Numbered from the stretch's first letter, positions 10,861 through 23,736 are shown. The stretch: 64,000 nucleotides of DNA from Rallus limicola (GCA_022605955.1 JAKCOZ010000003.1:62273439-62337438); one strand, 5' to 3'. Notes: a model not told the origin generated them from the letters alone. Program-made: numbers and translations.

Positions 10861-13800
10861 GTTGCACTGGGATGGTGGCTACCAATGCACAGCATCTGAA
10901 ATCTACTGACAGACCTATTCACATCTTACACGTGAGGAAATGGGGACAGATTTCCATTGCCACCCTGTGGTTAATGGGTCTCCTGGGAATCACATGCAGA
11001 CACTCCTCCTTTATCCTTGTTCCTCTGGGAAAACACTTTGCTTATGAACATCCAGATACTCTGCTGTCTCAAGTTAATCCCTATTCCTCCTGTGTCGTTT
11101 CTCCCTTCCCTGTTTCTTACTGTATCTGTGAGTCACTCTGCAGCTTGTCATAATTTATTTTTACAACATGTTGAAAGGTAAAATAGGGAACTTATAAACA
11201 TGCTAGGAAGAAGCCACCTGAAATAGCAAATGTTTCTAATTATAAAGTTAAAGCTGCCTTTCTAAGCTATTTGATTCTTTATTATACCTTCAACAACCCA
11301 AAATATGTACCTGGCTTCAATTAGACTTCCAGATACAATAGGTGAATTGTAAATGGAAACCATCCAGTGGAAAATTACACTATTAGCCTGGAGCAATAGC
11401 CCTGATCTTTACAGTTTATGGTGCTGCACAGCCTACACATCCAGTAATGTTCTGTGAGTCCATGAAGTTGAGAGGACAGTCTCTTAAAAGCAGAACAGTT
11501 TAGGTTTTTTTGAAAAAATTAAAGTCATCATTACATTACATTGTGTTTATTATTTTTTTTAATATTCACAGGCTTTTCCTCATTAATCTGGTTTAAATGG
11601 AAAGTAATTTTATCTTTGCATTACTGAGATCTGTTAGGCAATGTTCTGAAAGGGCTACATTTAATTAGCTTCAGTCATGGTTTTGGTACCTGCAGGGTAA
11701 GAAAAATCTATATGTAGATTTCTGTAGAGGTAAGAGTAATAGTAATTGTAATTTAGATTTTGTGTGTTCCACAGTTGTTCTTGTATTTTAATCATTTGCC
11801 TTGTCCAGAGTTGGAACCTAATGGTCCAGGTTTGCTGCCTTATGAAAATGCTTTGCAGACCGTACTAATTAAAGGCTGTGGTGCATACTCTCAGCTGTCA
11901 CTGCTTGGTCACAGTGTTGTGGAAATGATAGTGGCAATGTCACAGCTGGCAGGGGAAGAAGCTAAAGCTACACAGGAGTGGGTAGGGATTGGGACTGTCT
12001 TTATCTAGGTCCAAGAAAGCAGTGAAAAACTCCCTATCTAAAGCTGTGATGTTCTGGCTCCTGCAAAGAAGTCATCACACTGGCTGAAATTGACATCTGG
12101 AGCCAGCAGTCTGAATACAGAATCATTTGCTAGCTGCACTGGAAGCCAAGGGCATTTCAGATGCCACCGGAGATGGTTTGAATAGGGTCTTCAGTAATTA
12201 TGTTAGTTGGCTTGGGCACAGAACATTAAAACTGACATCTTGTCCTCCTGCAGGACTTGAGTAGGTGCCAGCTTGCATGATGCTTGCCCTGGTCATTAAA
12301 ATAAACAGGATCTGGAGAGGAGCTTTCACTTCACTCAGAAGCTCTAGGTAAGCGTTTTCCTTTGCTAGGGAAGAAGTTGGAGATCCTTATGCTTCAGTTT
12401 GCTTACATCCACCTCTGTCTCAGGTAACTCACAATATTCAGGAATCAATTCTGAATGTCTCTGTAGTTTCTTTGGGAGGTTTCCTTAGCAGGCAGGGATC
12501 AATACCTTAATGCAGTTCTCAAATGATCTGTTACAGGATGTAATATGTGTTAAATGAGATTATTTGGGTTATAAACTGTAGAAAGCCACTTGTGTTTTGG
12601 ATTAAAGTGATGTGCTTTCCTGTTTCCTGCTGAGAAAGGAGGAGTTTGCCATTGGCTTCTCCCTTCCTGTACTTTTTGAAATGCAACAGCAAACTATAGA
12701 GTCTCTTTAAGCATCTTCTGAAACACCCTTGATTCTTCTAGATGTATACTTTCCTTTTAATTCATGGAGAACAGCTGTGGAATTGTTACTCCAACAACAT
12801 AAGTGCATCTCCTAACAGATGGCTCTCACACTGGCTGGGACAAAAGCAGCCTCCTCCATCCTGGTGTGGCTTGTTTGTAAATCCTGATATCTTGACAAGG
12901 CTTGAGTAAGACTTTGCTGTTTTCATTGCAGCGTAAGTATAGTGTTGCTCCAGTGATTCTGCACTGAAGTTCTGCCCATCTGCCCCCTTAAAGTTTTTCT
13001 TTTAAAGCAAGGCAACAGAAAGATTGATTTTTTTTCCTTAAATCTCAGCATTGGTCCAACACGTTTAGCTAAGTAATCTGAATGGAAATGTGAAGTTTCT
13101 CCAGCTAATGGTTTCACAAGAGAGGTAGGGTGCAGTTATGTCAAAGACACTTGTTTAAGACCTCAGAACTTTATTCTCTCCATTGCATCAACTGAGTGAA
13201 GTTTATTAAAAAGGATGTTTGGACCACGTAATAATTTGCATCGAAAATGCAAAGCTTGCCCAGGTAACATTTAATCTCCTGTGTCTGAAGCAGGGATAAG
13301 TCTTCACATGGCAGAGGCACATGGATGCTTACCTCACAGACGTGAACAGATTTAGGGGTCTCATGCTTAGCATCTGTTTTTTTCACCTCTGGTGTTTTTG
13401 TGATAATCATCTTGAATATGACATGAGATGCACCAACCCCCTACCTCTGCTGTGCCAGCAGAATCTGTTAATCAGTATGGCCCAGCTGCAGGGGCTCCAC
13501 AGAGCTGGGGTCTGCCTTTGAGGGCCAGTTGTTGCAGTCGTGGCTCCGTCAGCAAGAGCTGGGCTGCGTGCATCCTCACTCTGATCCCAACCTTGCTCTG
13601 TCCCTCCAGGTTCTGCAGGCTCGCTGGGCTGGTGAGCACCACACCTTCAAGGAGACAGTCAGATGATGAGGCAGCCTAGGCTGCCAAAAGAGTCAAACCC
13701 CCTTCTTTCAGGGAAAAAGCAGCATGCCAACCAGGCTGCCAGCTGAATGTTGGTGGTGTAAGTGGTGGAAGAAATACAAAACCATACTGCAGCAAATGTC

Positions 13801-15295
13801 ACAATTTGTGGGTGACTTGTCAGCCTGGCACTTTATTGTGGTTAAAGGGAGAATGCATTATATTTGTAGCAAGAGCTTCATCTGGATAGCCAATGTCTTG
13901 ATTGAAGTCATCATAGAGGGGTTTGTGTGTGTCTCTATAAGTTCATGCTTTCTGTGAGTATGGGACTGCAACGTGATTTTCCAGACCTCTGTTTTTATCA
14001 GTCACAGGTAGAAGTCCCAAGGAATCACACTGATAGAAGGAGCAGGAGGTCTTCCTTCCTGGGGGTCAGTACAAACCCCTGTTTCTGATTGTTAGTGTCT
14101 GGATTCTTCTCCCACAAGGAAACACCTTCACTGTGACAGTTACCTCTGGTAAACTGTATGGGTGGTACAGGACCCAGCCTGCTTTTGAAGGCTTTTGGGA
14201 AGTGATGTTCTTCAGGAGAAGCCATACAGCACAGCTGTTGCTGGATGTAGCAGGGAGTAGAGACAGTGTGGAGTTAAACTGAAGTGGGGGTAGAATGCAG
14301 CTTCAGCATCTGTGTTCTCCACATGGCCATGCTTTTGTGAGAGACATCTTGGCTCTGCATGAACTGCAGTACTAGGTCCTGTTCTACTTGGTGTACTTTT
14401 AATTTCTGGGTTTAAAACACGGCATGCTAATGCAATTGGATACCCACCGGTGCGATGGAAATATAGAACGATTACTGAAATGTTTATGCAGGATGAGCAG
14501 GAGTGCCTGAGTTTATGGTGCTGGGCATGGTTGTAAATGAAAATCTGTTTGGCATGGCTCCTGTATAATTAAGATGGCACACATTATATCTTTGTTCATG
14601 GGTCACTGTCAGCGCCTCAAGATTATCGTGGTCATGATGGCAGGAGGTAGCTACCTTCATAATTTGCCTGATGTGAAAGCTGGACCCAAGAATTAGCAGC
14701 TGAAACGAGTTCAGCCATACAGATGGTTTTGAAAACTTCAAAAGCAGTCAAAATTCCCTGAACCCTGCCCTGTTATAGCTGGGGGAGTAGTTATACCTGA
14801 AAAGTCTTTGGAGCAGTTGGAGTAAATGGCCCTAAACTGTACTGTTTGTGCAATTTAATACCCATTTCTGCTCAAAGCAATTCAGCAGGGATTTTGCATA
14901 GTGTAAGAGCAGAATAATTTAATTTTTCTATGTTAAAGTCTATTAGGTCTCCTGGAAACAGGAAATAGTTCACAGCTTCTTGATGACTCTGAAATGACTG
15001 AGGTGGGAAATTCAAGTGAATTACATTTACTTGTGTAAGCACAGGCCTATGCTCAGTGTGTACTATTGCTCCGCTCCAGATGTTTGCAACTACTGCAGAA
15101 CTGGAAGCATAAAAAGCAAATAGGGGTGTCATCCCAAAAGTGGGGTTGTACCTGGAGTGTAGGACACACCACACACATGGAGCAGAGGTGCTGGATTTTC
15201 TCCTGCCTGGGCAGAGCTGGGTGCTGGGTGGGAATTCGGCACAGCCAGCACACTGCACACAGGGCCTGCAACAGATTGATCTTGTTAAGGGATTA

Positions 15296-15400
15296 GAAAA
15301 CCCACGTAAATTTACGCTAATTGGTTAGTAATTACCACATCATCTGCTATCGGTTAAGCATATTTAAATTAGCATGCCTGCTCCTGGAGGGTGCGTGTGG
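15296..15400. promoter_or_regulatory. Candidate conserved enhancer-like patch
   Basis: A dense run of AT-rich transcription-factor-like words sits in otherwise ordinary DNA: a perfect 12-bp palindrome CGTAAATTTACG at 15305-15316 holding two CpGs, CTAATTGG just after it, the palindrome GTAATTAC at 15328-15335, and further homeodomain-type TAAT/ATTA cores to about 15385. It contains no repeat and no reading frame of note. The regulatory reading is inference from motif density only. Confidence 0.25.
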
Positions 15401-16729
15401 GGGAAATTTACATAGTCCTTTGATTGAGTCGGTGGTCTCAAACTCCAGTGATGGGTTATTTGTGTTGGCTTCAGGCCTCTCTGGCAATCACCCATCTGTC
15501 GGAGCCTTCTGGGCTGAGAGGCTGGGCAGTTTTGGGGGTCATGTGTGGCAGCTGGGGGGTCTCATGCAGCATCAACCTCAGGTGGAGAGAAATTGTGATT
15601 TTCATCACTTGTGTGTCATCATCATCTTCCTTTTTTGTGTATCCAATTAAACTGTCTTTATCCTAACCCATGAGCTCTCTCCCTTTCACTCTTCTGATTC
15701 TCTCTCCCATCCTGCCAGGGGATAGTGAGTGAGCGGCTGCCCGGTGCTTAATTGCTGGCCAGGGCTAAATCAACACAATAACCTAAGCATTAACCCAAAC
15801 ACGGTTTTACGTAGTCTGCAGAGGCAGGGTAGATGTACACCAGCTCTTCTGTGATTAAACATAACACAGCCTTATTGTCATTCTTCACATATGATATTTA
15901 TCCTACTGGTTGTGCAGACTGGGTGAAACACAGATTACAATTAAATTGTTCATCTCTCTGGCACAGATAAACCACTTTGGGTGTTTTTTTGTCTGGGACC
16001 CTATTTCTGTTACTGTGACCCTGTCCTGTTGTGCTCAGGCCGCCTCTGCCTGCTGTCTTGGGATCACCCCACATCACACCCCTCAGTTAAAGGCTGTGGT
16101 TCTGCAGGCACTTCACACAAGCTCCTGTGATGATGTCTGATTTTCAGATACGACAGATGGTCCTGTAACAGATTGAAAATACTTGCTTTGGTGAGAAAGT
16201 ACGTACAAGATGGATTTTTACTTCAACAGTTGTAGAGACAGAGGAGTTTAAATAGAAATGTAACCGGCTTAAAGTGAACTGAAAACCTCCAAGTTTTGCC
16301 AGGTTAGAGCAGAGGTTACAGGTAGGGTAAAGGCTGACTGCTTCATGGGAAGTGAGAGGTCTCACCTAGGAATTACTGTCTCAGCCAGATACTCTCTTCC
16401 AGACTAATGGGCACCCATTAGTGAGTGAAAATAAAAGGTCTGGGAATAACGAGAGGAAGATAGTAAGAGCAAAAGAAGGTATATGAAAGAGCAGTAAAGA
16501 GCAAAGCAACCTATAACCATGTCCTCAGATAGCTGCACTTAGCTCACAGGCTAATCCTTATGATTTGTGTCGTTGGTGCATTATGTGATTATACATCGTA
16601 ATGGGCCAGGAGTCCACTGCCTCTTTTGAAGGTCATTACAACACACTTAGGTATCTTGTGTTTGTACAACACGAGCATCAGCTGAGACAGATCTGTATGC
16701 AGTAGAGTAGGCTGAAGACATGCCCAGCG

Positions 16730-17010
16730 GTTAGGCTGTATGTAGATGAGCTTTTTAAAATGCGAATTTCATCTAAAGCACCAGAAGCTCTCTCTGAGCT
16801 GTGGTGCTGGGGGCAGGGACATAATGAGACAGCGGCTTTAATACAGCTCTAACATATACATTAGGTAGCGGCTGGAAAGGCAGTCAATCTTTCAAGGTTT
16901 AAGCAGCACTTTCTGAAAGTGCCTTCAATTAACAGCTAATGACAAGCTTTCTTTGGTGATTCTCTCATTATCTTATATAGCCTGATAATGAGAATGATCA
17001 CCCAGAGAGA
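16730..17010. promoter_or_regulatory. Candidate conserved non-coding element
   Basis: AT-rich but not low-complexity. It carries several spaced homeodomain- and GATA-type words (TCAATTAACAGCTAATGAC, CATTATCTTATATAG, CCTGATAATGAG). No exon structure is visible. The call rests on texture only, with no alignment. Confidence 0.18.
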
Positions 17011-19153
17011 CTTCAATTTATTTACTGATTTTTATTTCATTGGGAGGCTTCTGGATGTCTTAGCCAGTAACATGCCTGATTTGTGCCTCCAGAAGTCAAG
17101 TGCCCGAGTTCAGCTTCAATCTGTTATTGGTCTGAAGATTTACATTCCAGATAGCTTTTTCCAGCAGGACAGATGTTGCAAATCTTAAATTAATGCACAA
17201 AGCTGCTTCTGCCCTGCAGAAGATGAACCTAACAGGTAAGGAAAATAGTAGCTCTTTCCCATACCTGTCGTTGTAATGATAATGGAATTTGAAAGATCTA
17301 CAAAGGACTGTTTCAGTTAAATATCTTATGTCCACCAGTATTCCAAAAGAGAATAATGAGCTGGAAGTGTTTCTGTGCCCACCTGCAGTGTTAATTGAAA
17401 GCTGTGAAGACAAAAGAGGCAGAACCAGGCTCAAGGGATCTTTCCTGCAGAACTTCAGGTGAACCATCTCTCCTATAATCTGAATGTATTGTCTAAGCCA
17501 TCCTTATTAAGCTAAAAGGCTTCAGTGGTAATGAGACATTTTCCTAATGCTCCCCCATGTTTTAATTCTATAGGCATCTTCCAAACCAAATTGAAACCCT
17601 TGCAGAAAATCCTGTTCATAGGTTTTATTGACTGTTCTCTAGTCTCTGCTTTTTGGTGTGTGCTGCACCCAGCAGAAGAAACAAACACAAACCTGGACCT
17701 AGCCTCCAAATTTACAACCTTGGGAGGAGAGAAGTGCATCTTCTAGTTGCTTTTTAAGATCACACGTTGCTCTTCTTTTAATTGCAAGCTCCTTATATGA
17801 ATGAGTCTCACAAGGAGAAGAAATTGTCAGATGTGACAGACTGGTAGAGAGGTGACTCTTTACATTGATCAGGGATGTGTGGCATAATTGAAACATCGGG
17901 GAGCTCTGTCTGAATTACAGTAGTTTGTATGATAATGAGAAAGGAGTAAGTTCCTGAGAAAATTAACTGAGCAAAGAGCATGAAGCTGTCACAAGGCAAT
18001 TCTGGAAAAACATTTTGCTGGGAAAGGAAGATGATAGGATGAAGAAACAAGCCTTTATTCTGAGACCAGCCTTTAAAATGTCTGGGGAATGGTCTGGCCT
18101 GTGAGACTTTGATTTGTTTATGTAATTCCCTGCTTAATATCAAGTGCTTGCAAGAAGGGACCACTTTTCAGGACTGTAATAAAGTTCTGGAACTGCAGCT
18201 CCTGACCACTTTTTTCCCCTGCCGTGTACTTTGAAGTGAAATATCAGTAACTTAACTGCTTTCTGGTGCATACTACCAAATGTATTCAGAAGAAATGCAT
18301 TTATGAAGATGGCTTGTCACAGGGGACAGAACTGGGAAGACCCAGCTTTTCTGCTCTTGTGTTGAGCAGCTTCACTTCCCCGGATCTGTTTTCCCAAATA
18401 TAAAATAGGGAAAAGTGATTCAGACCTCTCTTCCAAAAATGGTTTAAAAGATGAAGGGGGTAGAAAAGCTGAGACAGGGGTAAATGAACTTAGCATTACT
18501 GCAGGCAACCCGAATGAAGCAATCAGTGCATTGTGGCAACAGAGATGAAAAGGCCAAAAAAAGTTCAGGGAGATTAAAATGCAGACAAAAATGGTGAAGC
18601 CATTCTAGATCCGCCTGGGACATGCTGTGTGTTTTCTCATCAGCCCTCCTAAAAAGGATATTGTGGAACCAGGGAGAGTTTAGGAGCATGTAACAAGAAA
18701 GCAAGGAAGAAGTGAAAATACTGAGACTATTTCTTCTTGAAGAAGCAAATAGTAGGAGGCATGCTAGGAGGAGGAAAATAATCAAGAAGGTAGAAGAAAG
18801 AGGTAAGGACTTAATAGATACCTGAACTCCTACTCCAAAACACATGATAGTGAGCACCTAGTGGGACTGAAATACACTGATCCAGTGGGGTGAGGGGGAG
18901 AGATTGGGATGCAAATCCATTCCTACAGCTTATGGACCTCCTGGCACAAGGTACGAGTTAATGCATGATGAGGAGGACACAGGGATCAACAACAAAGTAA
19001 AAATAAACAGTATGAAAGGAGTAGAAATTCTTTTTTTCAGCTCCTCTGGCAGCTCTTATTACTGGGCTTGAAAGGGAACTTTCCTAAGTGCCAGGTCATC
19101 CCAAAAGAGATTTCTTACCTCATTTGGGGTCAGCACAGGCCTCTGGTAAGATT

Positions 19154-19179
19154 GAGGTAAAGATCTGAGGTAAAGATCA
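19154..19179. repeat. Short tandem duplication, 13-bp unit
   Basis: The unit GAGGTAAAGATC plus one base (T, then A) occurs twice back to back. Confidence 0.8.
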
Positions 19180-19721
19180 GGATTGTTGCTTTGATTTTTT
19201 ATAATACTTCTCTTGCTCTTACTTCACTGAATGCTCTCACTCTCCCAGCTCTTGCGGGAGAATGGCTGTACAGGCAGTGTGGTGATGCTGGCAAGGACAT
19301 GATCAGGGTTGCAGACAGGGTTGCAAGACACACAAGTGTGTGAGGGCGAAGGGTAGGTCTACTGGGTACAAAAAGACGTGACAGAGCCACACACACACAA
19401 GATTAAGGAAAGCATAAAACCAGAATTCCCCTGACAGCCAAGTAAGTGGTTTTGTGGGCTGTTATGTGGTGTTTGGCACGACAGATAGTGTCTGAGCACT
19501 TTGCAGAGGCCTGGTTCATCTCTGCAGTCCTACTCCTAGGGGACGGGATGGATTAGTAAGCCTTACCACGTGCCCCTAGTCCTTTCAAAGGCCCTTCCCT
19601 CTCTGCCATGATCTTGTGGATGGACAGAACAGAGCTTGAGACAGAGACTGATGAAGGCTGGAACATCATTGAGGGTGTTTCAGTGCAACATACCTGATGA
19701 TTTTTCTCCCCACTCTTATTT

Positions 19722-20100
19722 CACAGAATCAAAGAATCATAGGGGTTGGAAGGGACCTCCAGAGATCATCAGGTCCAACCCCCTGCCAAAGCAGCTCCCC
19801 AGCTCATATTGCACAGGGAGATGTCCAGACAGCTCTTGAACCTCTCCAAAGAAGGAGACTCCACACCCCCGTGGGCAGCCTGTCCAAGGCTCTGTCACCC
19901 TCACTGTGTAAAAGTTCTTCCACATGTTGGTACAGAACTTCCTATGCTCTAATTTGCAGCCATTGCCCCTTGTCCTGTCTCCACAGACACTGAAAAGGGG
20001 CTGGCCATTTCCCCCTGCATCCCATACTTAAGATATTTATAAATATTAATCAGGTCCCCCCTTAGTCTTTCCACCTACTCAAAGCACAGGTCCTGCTCCC
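19722..20100 (-). mobile_element. CR1 retrotransposon 3' fragment, about 0.38 kb
   Basis: The + strand starts with CACAGAATCAAAGAATCAT and GGGGTTGGAAGGGACCTCCA, the reverse complement of a CR1 3' end. It continues through the terminal ORF2 segment (GGCAGCCTGTCCAAGGCTCT, GTAAAAGTTCTTCC) and a CCCCTTGTCCTGTC landmark to a CCCCCCTTAGTCTTTCC tract. The tail sequence differs from the copies at 40 and 48 kb, so it belongs to another CR1 subfamily. The right edge is approximate. Confidence 0.9.
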
Positions 20101-21190
20101 TTTGGTAGCATTTTTAAGCACTCAGTATATCACACTGCAGGGCTGTGATCCAGGAGCCCAGCCAAAGAGGGGAACCTTTCTAGTAATCCCTTGTGGGAAA
20201 TCTGTTTCCTGAGACTTGGCACATTTCATGTAACAGCATAAAGGTCCCAGTTCTGCAAGACAGCCACGTTCTGTAACCACAAGATCATCTTTCTTCCTGT
20301 GTGCTCTGCTCTGCTCCCCTGTTCCCTACATGACATGCACCTTCAGCAAGGAATCACATACTTGGGCTCTTGTTCTTTCCTTGTGTGGTGACCCTGATTC
20401 ATCTCCAGCATAGGTCCATGCTGACTCCTGAATTACCAAGGGAAAGGGCTTACATGAGTATGTCATTATGTTCTGCAGCACACAGCTTGCAAGAGCTCGA
20501 AGTAGGCTGCAGCAGCATTTGAGAGCTTGGCAAACCAGCCCTGCTGTTGTTTTTTTTCTAATGTCAGTTCCCTGCAGTTTTAACAAAGAAGAATGGACTA
20601 TAAGGAAATCCCAGCGTGGCCTGACCCAGCATCACCAACATATCTCTGGGCCATATGAGCACATACTTTTATACCACCAGCCTTAGCTATGTTCAGGCCA
20701 CAGAGCCTAACACAGGTTCCTAAATCCTGACATTGCAAGAAGGCTTCTGGAGCATCGATTAAAAGTAGTGTGGGACCAGCTGGGGAAGTTAGTTGTTGTC
20801 CTTCATGTGTGCAAGCCCTGTCAGAGCACAGAGGTGCACTACATCACAGATGTCTTGACAGCTCATCCTCTGGTGTTCTTAATCCTGACCACCTTTCATT
20901 GTCCCTGTTCTGGCTCTTCCTTGTCTTCTCAGATGTGTTCTAGAAACATCATTCAGCCATTCCTGTTCCCCTCCTGGTTACCCATACAATTTGTTTCCTC
21001 CGTCCCACTCTCCAACCAGCTGTAGTCCTCCGGACAGACCCTGCCTTCACTCCCTGCTCATCCCCTGTCAGCACCCTGCCCTCATCAGCCTTGGCCTTGG
21101 ACTGCAGATGGTGAGAGGGGTACCACTAGAGGGGTTGGCTCAGGGTGACAAAGTGTGTTCCAGCACCCCACCCCAAAGAAAAAGTATTGA

Positions 21191-21300
21191 GATGTGTATA
21201 TGCATGCACATAATTATACATAAACATGTATAATTACATATATGTGTATATATATAAAAACATGTGCATTCATAATTATATGTATATATATATGTATTTC
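21191..21300. repeat. TA/CATA-rich microsatellite-like tract
   Basis: About 110 bases of imperfect alternating purine-pyrimidine DNA built from TATA, GTATA and ACATA units, including TGTGTATATATAT and TGTATATATATATG. It is likely polymorphic in length. Confidence 0.8.
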
Positions 21301-22439
21301 AAATCTGGCAGAGATAAAAGTCCAGAGTGCAGATTTTCATCCCAAAAAATAGACATTTGGCAAATGAAATAAAACCTGTGAAAATGCAAAGATCTGGGCA
21401 GTCACACTCAGCGAGCAAAGCAGGCAAATCTCTCCATGCCTTGCGGCAGCCTGACTTCCAGCAAGGCATTTGGGAGCCCCGGTGCCGGACTCTGGGGCTG
21501 GTCTGTGTCTCTGCAACAGAAGGAGCAGAATGCTGGAGGATGCTGAATACAGAGTGGGAGCCCTTATGCATGCTCCTGAGCCTATGCTAGGGAGCACTGC
21601 AGCTGTGGTCAGCCTTTTATCCCCTGTCCCAGCTCGACCAAGGATCTGGTTTGGCTTTTTCTGCATGCAGTGAGCTCCCTCGACCTCCTGTTCCCACCTT
21701 GTGCAGTGCTTCCTCCCATGCTCCGCAATCTGCTGCAGCTCCTCGAAGGGGGCCAGGGACAGATGGCTTGATTTCGGCTGATAAAGGGGCTGCCTTCAAA
21801 GCAGAAGCGAGGCGGAAGCCGTCTGGTCTGATATCTCTTTCTGGTGCTGTCAACGGGAGGCCAAGGAGACAAACTGGATCCTGATGGAGACCAGCTCCAT
21901 TGCAGGGAGCACAGAGGGGAATCAAATTCCCCTTTAAAAACATTCTCCTTGTGCTGCTAAATGGTGTCGGCTTGCCTTTATTTCAGAAAGCTCCTGCCAA
22001 GCCCGACTTAACCTCAGTGTTTTAGGTATTCTGTGGTCTTTGCTCAGCCCGATGTGCTGTGTTAAAGATAACAGCACTAAATACCTACAGACACTCTTGA
22101 GAGAAGGCCTTGGATTTTGTGTGCCGCTGATTTTTAAGCTCAGTGTGGTAAAATGCTGACCAGGCTTGTCATTTCCCATCTGCAGCGTCTGGCAGAGATG
22201 GGGTGGTCAGACACCATGCTGGGCCCAGCCCCAGCAGGCAGCATGGGACTGGCAGGCTCTCCAGGACATTTGCAGTGCGTAAACTGCAACCCTGAAATAG
22301 CCAGGGGAATTGGAAGCAAGTTTAGCAAAGAGGGGAGATGATAAAAGCCTCTGCTTCTGGGAATAAAAATAGTTTTTTCTTCAGAGACTCCAGTTTTTCA
22401 TTCTTTTTTCCAGATCAGGAGGGAAAGAAAAATTCCTGC

Positions 22440-22660
22440 CCTTTGGAGACAGAATAATTTATAAGGCATGTTTCTAAAAATCAGCAATTTCCCTTTAAGC
22501 CGGCTCCTATGCCTTTGTCTCAGCTTCCCTGATTAGTCATGTAATGAGGATATTTCTAATACAAACGTGTCAGGGGAGAAGGGAGCCAAGCAGTGCTTTA
22601 TCAGAGGAGAATCTGTATCCCCCTGGATGCTAATTAGTCACGGAGACACAGGCGTAGGGG
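22440..22660. promoter_or_regulatory. Candidate conserved non-coding element
   Basis: This patch contains TTTAAGCCGGCTCC, CTGATTAGTCATGTAATGAG and GCTAATTAGTCACGG, a clustering of TAAT/ATTA and TGATTAGTCA-like words beside isolated CpGs. An open frame runs through the right part on the + strand but starts without ATG and shows no protein-like composition. Function is inferred from motif texture only. Confidence 0.2.
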
Positions 22661-22798
22661 TGGGGGTGAGGCGAGCTCCTATTTTAGAATCCGAAATGAT
22701 TTGTGCACTCACAATTTCTCACACAGGGCTGGAAAGCCGTGCCAAGGTAGAGAGCAACTTGAGATCTCCCTCGGCTTTCGCATCCCCGCCCCTCAGAC

Positions 22799-22897
22799 AT
22801 GTTTGCCGTGCTGCTGCTCCTGCTGCTGTTTGTGGGATTATTTCTGTCGCAAGCTTGGCGAAACAGAAACTTTCTCCTTATAAATATGGAAATGTGA
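22799..22897 (+). CDS. Possible 32-residue leader-like micro-ORF (speculative)
   Basis: An ATG at 22799 (G at -3) opens a 32-codon frame ending TGA at 22897. The product begins MFAVLLLLLLFVGLFLS, a strongly hydrophobic run of about 16 residues, followed by QAWRNRN with two arginines. That layout resembles a signal peptide or a single-pass transmembrane micropeptide. The leucine run comes from CTGCTGCTCCTGCTGCTG, so a simple-repeat origin is quite possible. I do not recognise the peptide, and nothing shows that it is transcribed. Confidence 0.12.
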   Translation: MFAVLLLLLLFVGLFLSQAWRNRNFLLINMEM

Positions 22898-23730
22898 TGA
22901 TTGAGCTCTCCATCTCTTGGGACAAGTTCAAAGTGTTGTGCAAAAGAGAGAAGGACTGCTGTACACTTGGCTTGGCAGCTTTGTTTTCTCTGCTTGTGGA
23001 GGGAAACTGGTATGGTTTTAATGCTGGTATCCGCCCTTGCAGGACAGGCAGGTGACCTTTCAAGGCAGGCTCATGCTGGTGGCCACGCTGAGCATGGTGA
23101 GGTGAGGCCAAGAGCAGTACTGCCTACCCCACACGGCTCTCAAAGCCATTAGCGTTACCTACTGAGATCCTGGCTGAACCCATCAGTCTGGGTTGTGGAG
23201 TCAGGAGGCAGCACTTGGGGAGTATGAAAGCATTAGCTGTAGCAGAGTCCCCTCCTCTGTCAAGGCTAAGCTGGTGTCAGCCACTGAGATGCCTATCTGC
23301 CTGAATTGTGAGAGGTAGGCTTGTGTGAGCCTTGGGCAGCTCTCCATCTTTTGTGTTGTGTTGGAAGAGTCAGTATTTTCAGATTTGTTGACAAGTTTTG
23401 AATACCATTAGGCATCCATTATTATTCCCAAAGTGATGGGCCACCACAGTGCTTCTTCAGGGCTTTACAACCTCTCCTTTCCTTGATTTTCTTAGCATCC
23501 CTCCATCCTGGGGCCAGAGATAGCTTTGATCTTTGAGAAATGCACATGTATTTGCTCCTCCCTCAACGCACTATTGCCATTTGCTACACAGCATTCCCAG
23601 TTCTTCATCTTCCCTAGAAAGAAGGGTGCTGGGTCCCTGCTTTGATCCTGTGTTGAGGAGGTTCTTGATGTGATCCCAAGGGCGAAATTAAGACAGAAAG
23701 GAGGCCAAATGCTGTTCACCCCAAACAGCG

Positions 23731-23736
23731 TTTATT
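23731..23736 (-). terminator. LTR polyadenylation signal AATAAA
   Basis: TTTATT on the + strand gives AATAAA on the - strand. It is followed there by CGCTGTTTGGGGTGAAC, a G/T-rich downstream element as expected at the R/U5 border. Confidence 0.5.

Larger units (their letters stand above)
9804..19721. other. Long non-coding stretch, possible regulatory patches
   Basis: About 10 kb with no recognised gene or interspersed repeat. Two short tandem duplications and two TAAT-rich patches are annotated separately. If FAM219A begins to the left of the window, this is part of its first intron. If the polyadenylation signal at the left edge belongs to a neighbour, it is partly intergenic. Confidence 0.55.
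20101..23650. other. Non-coding stretch with GC- and CpG-richer section
   Basis: No certain gene. From about 21.6 to 22.9 kb the DNA is richer in G, C and CpG than its surroundings, and overlapping stop-free frames occur on both strands, which is expected from composition alone. A TA-rich microsatellite, an enhancer-like patch and a small leader-like ORF are listed separately. Confidence 0.5.

Noticed and set aside
11760..12008. 82-codon frame with protein-like stretch NGPGLLPYENALQTVLIKG
   Set aside because: This length is common by chance in a window this size, it does not start with ATG, and no family was recognised.
17190..17240. Possible micro-exon between CCCTGCAG and AACAGGTAAGG
   Set aside because: Only 16 bases would be included, its coding content cannot be judged, and such pairs are frequent by chance.
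21617..21943. Overlapping open frames on both strands
   Set aside because: Explained by local GC and CpG enrichment; products on the two strands are composition shadows of each other.
22567..23055. 162-codon open frame on the + strand
   Set aside because: It starts on GTG rather than ATG, has no recognisable domain, and lies in a GC-richer patch where stop-free frames occur on both strands.
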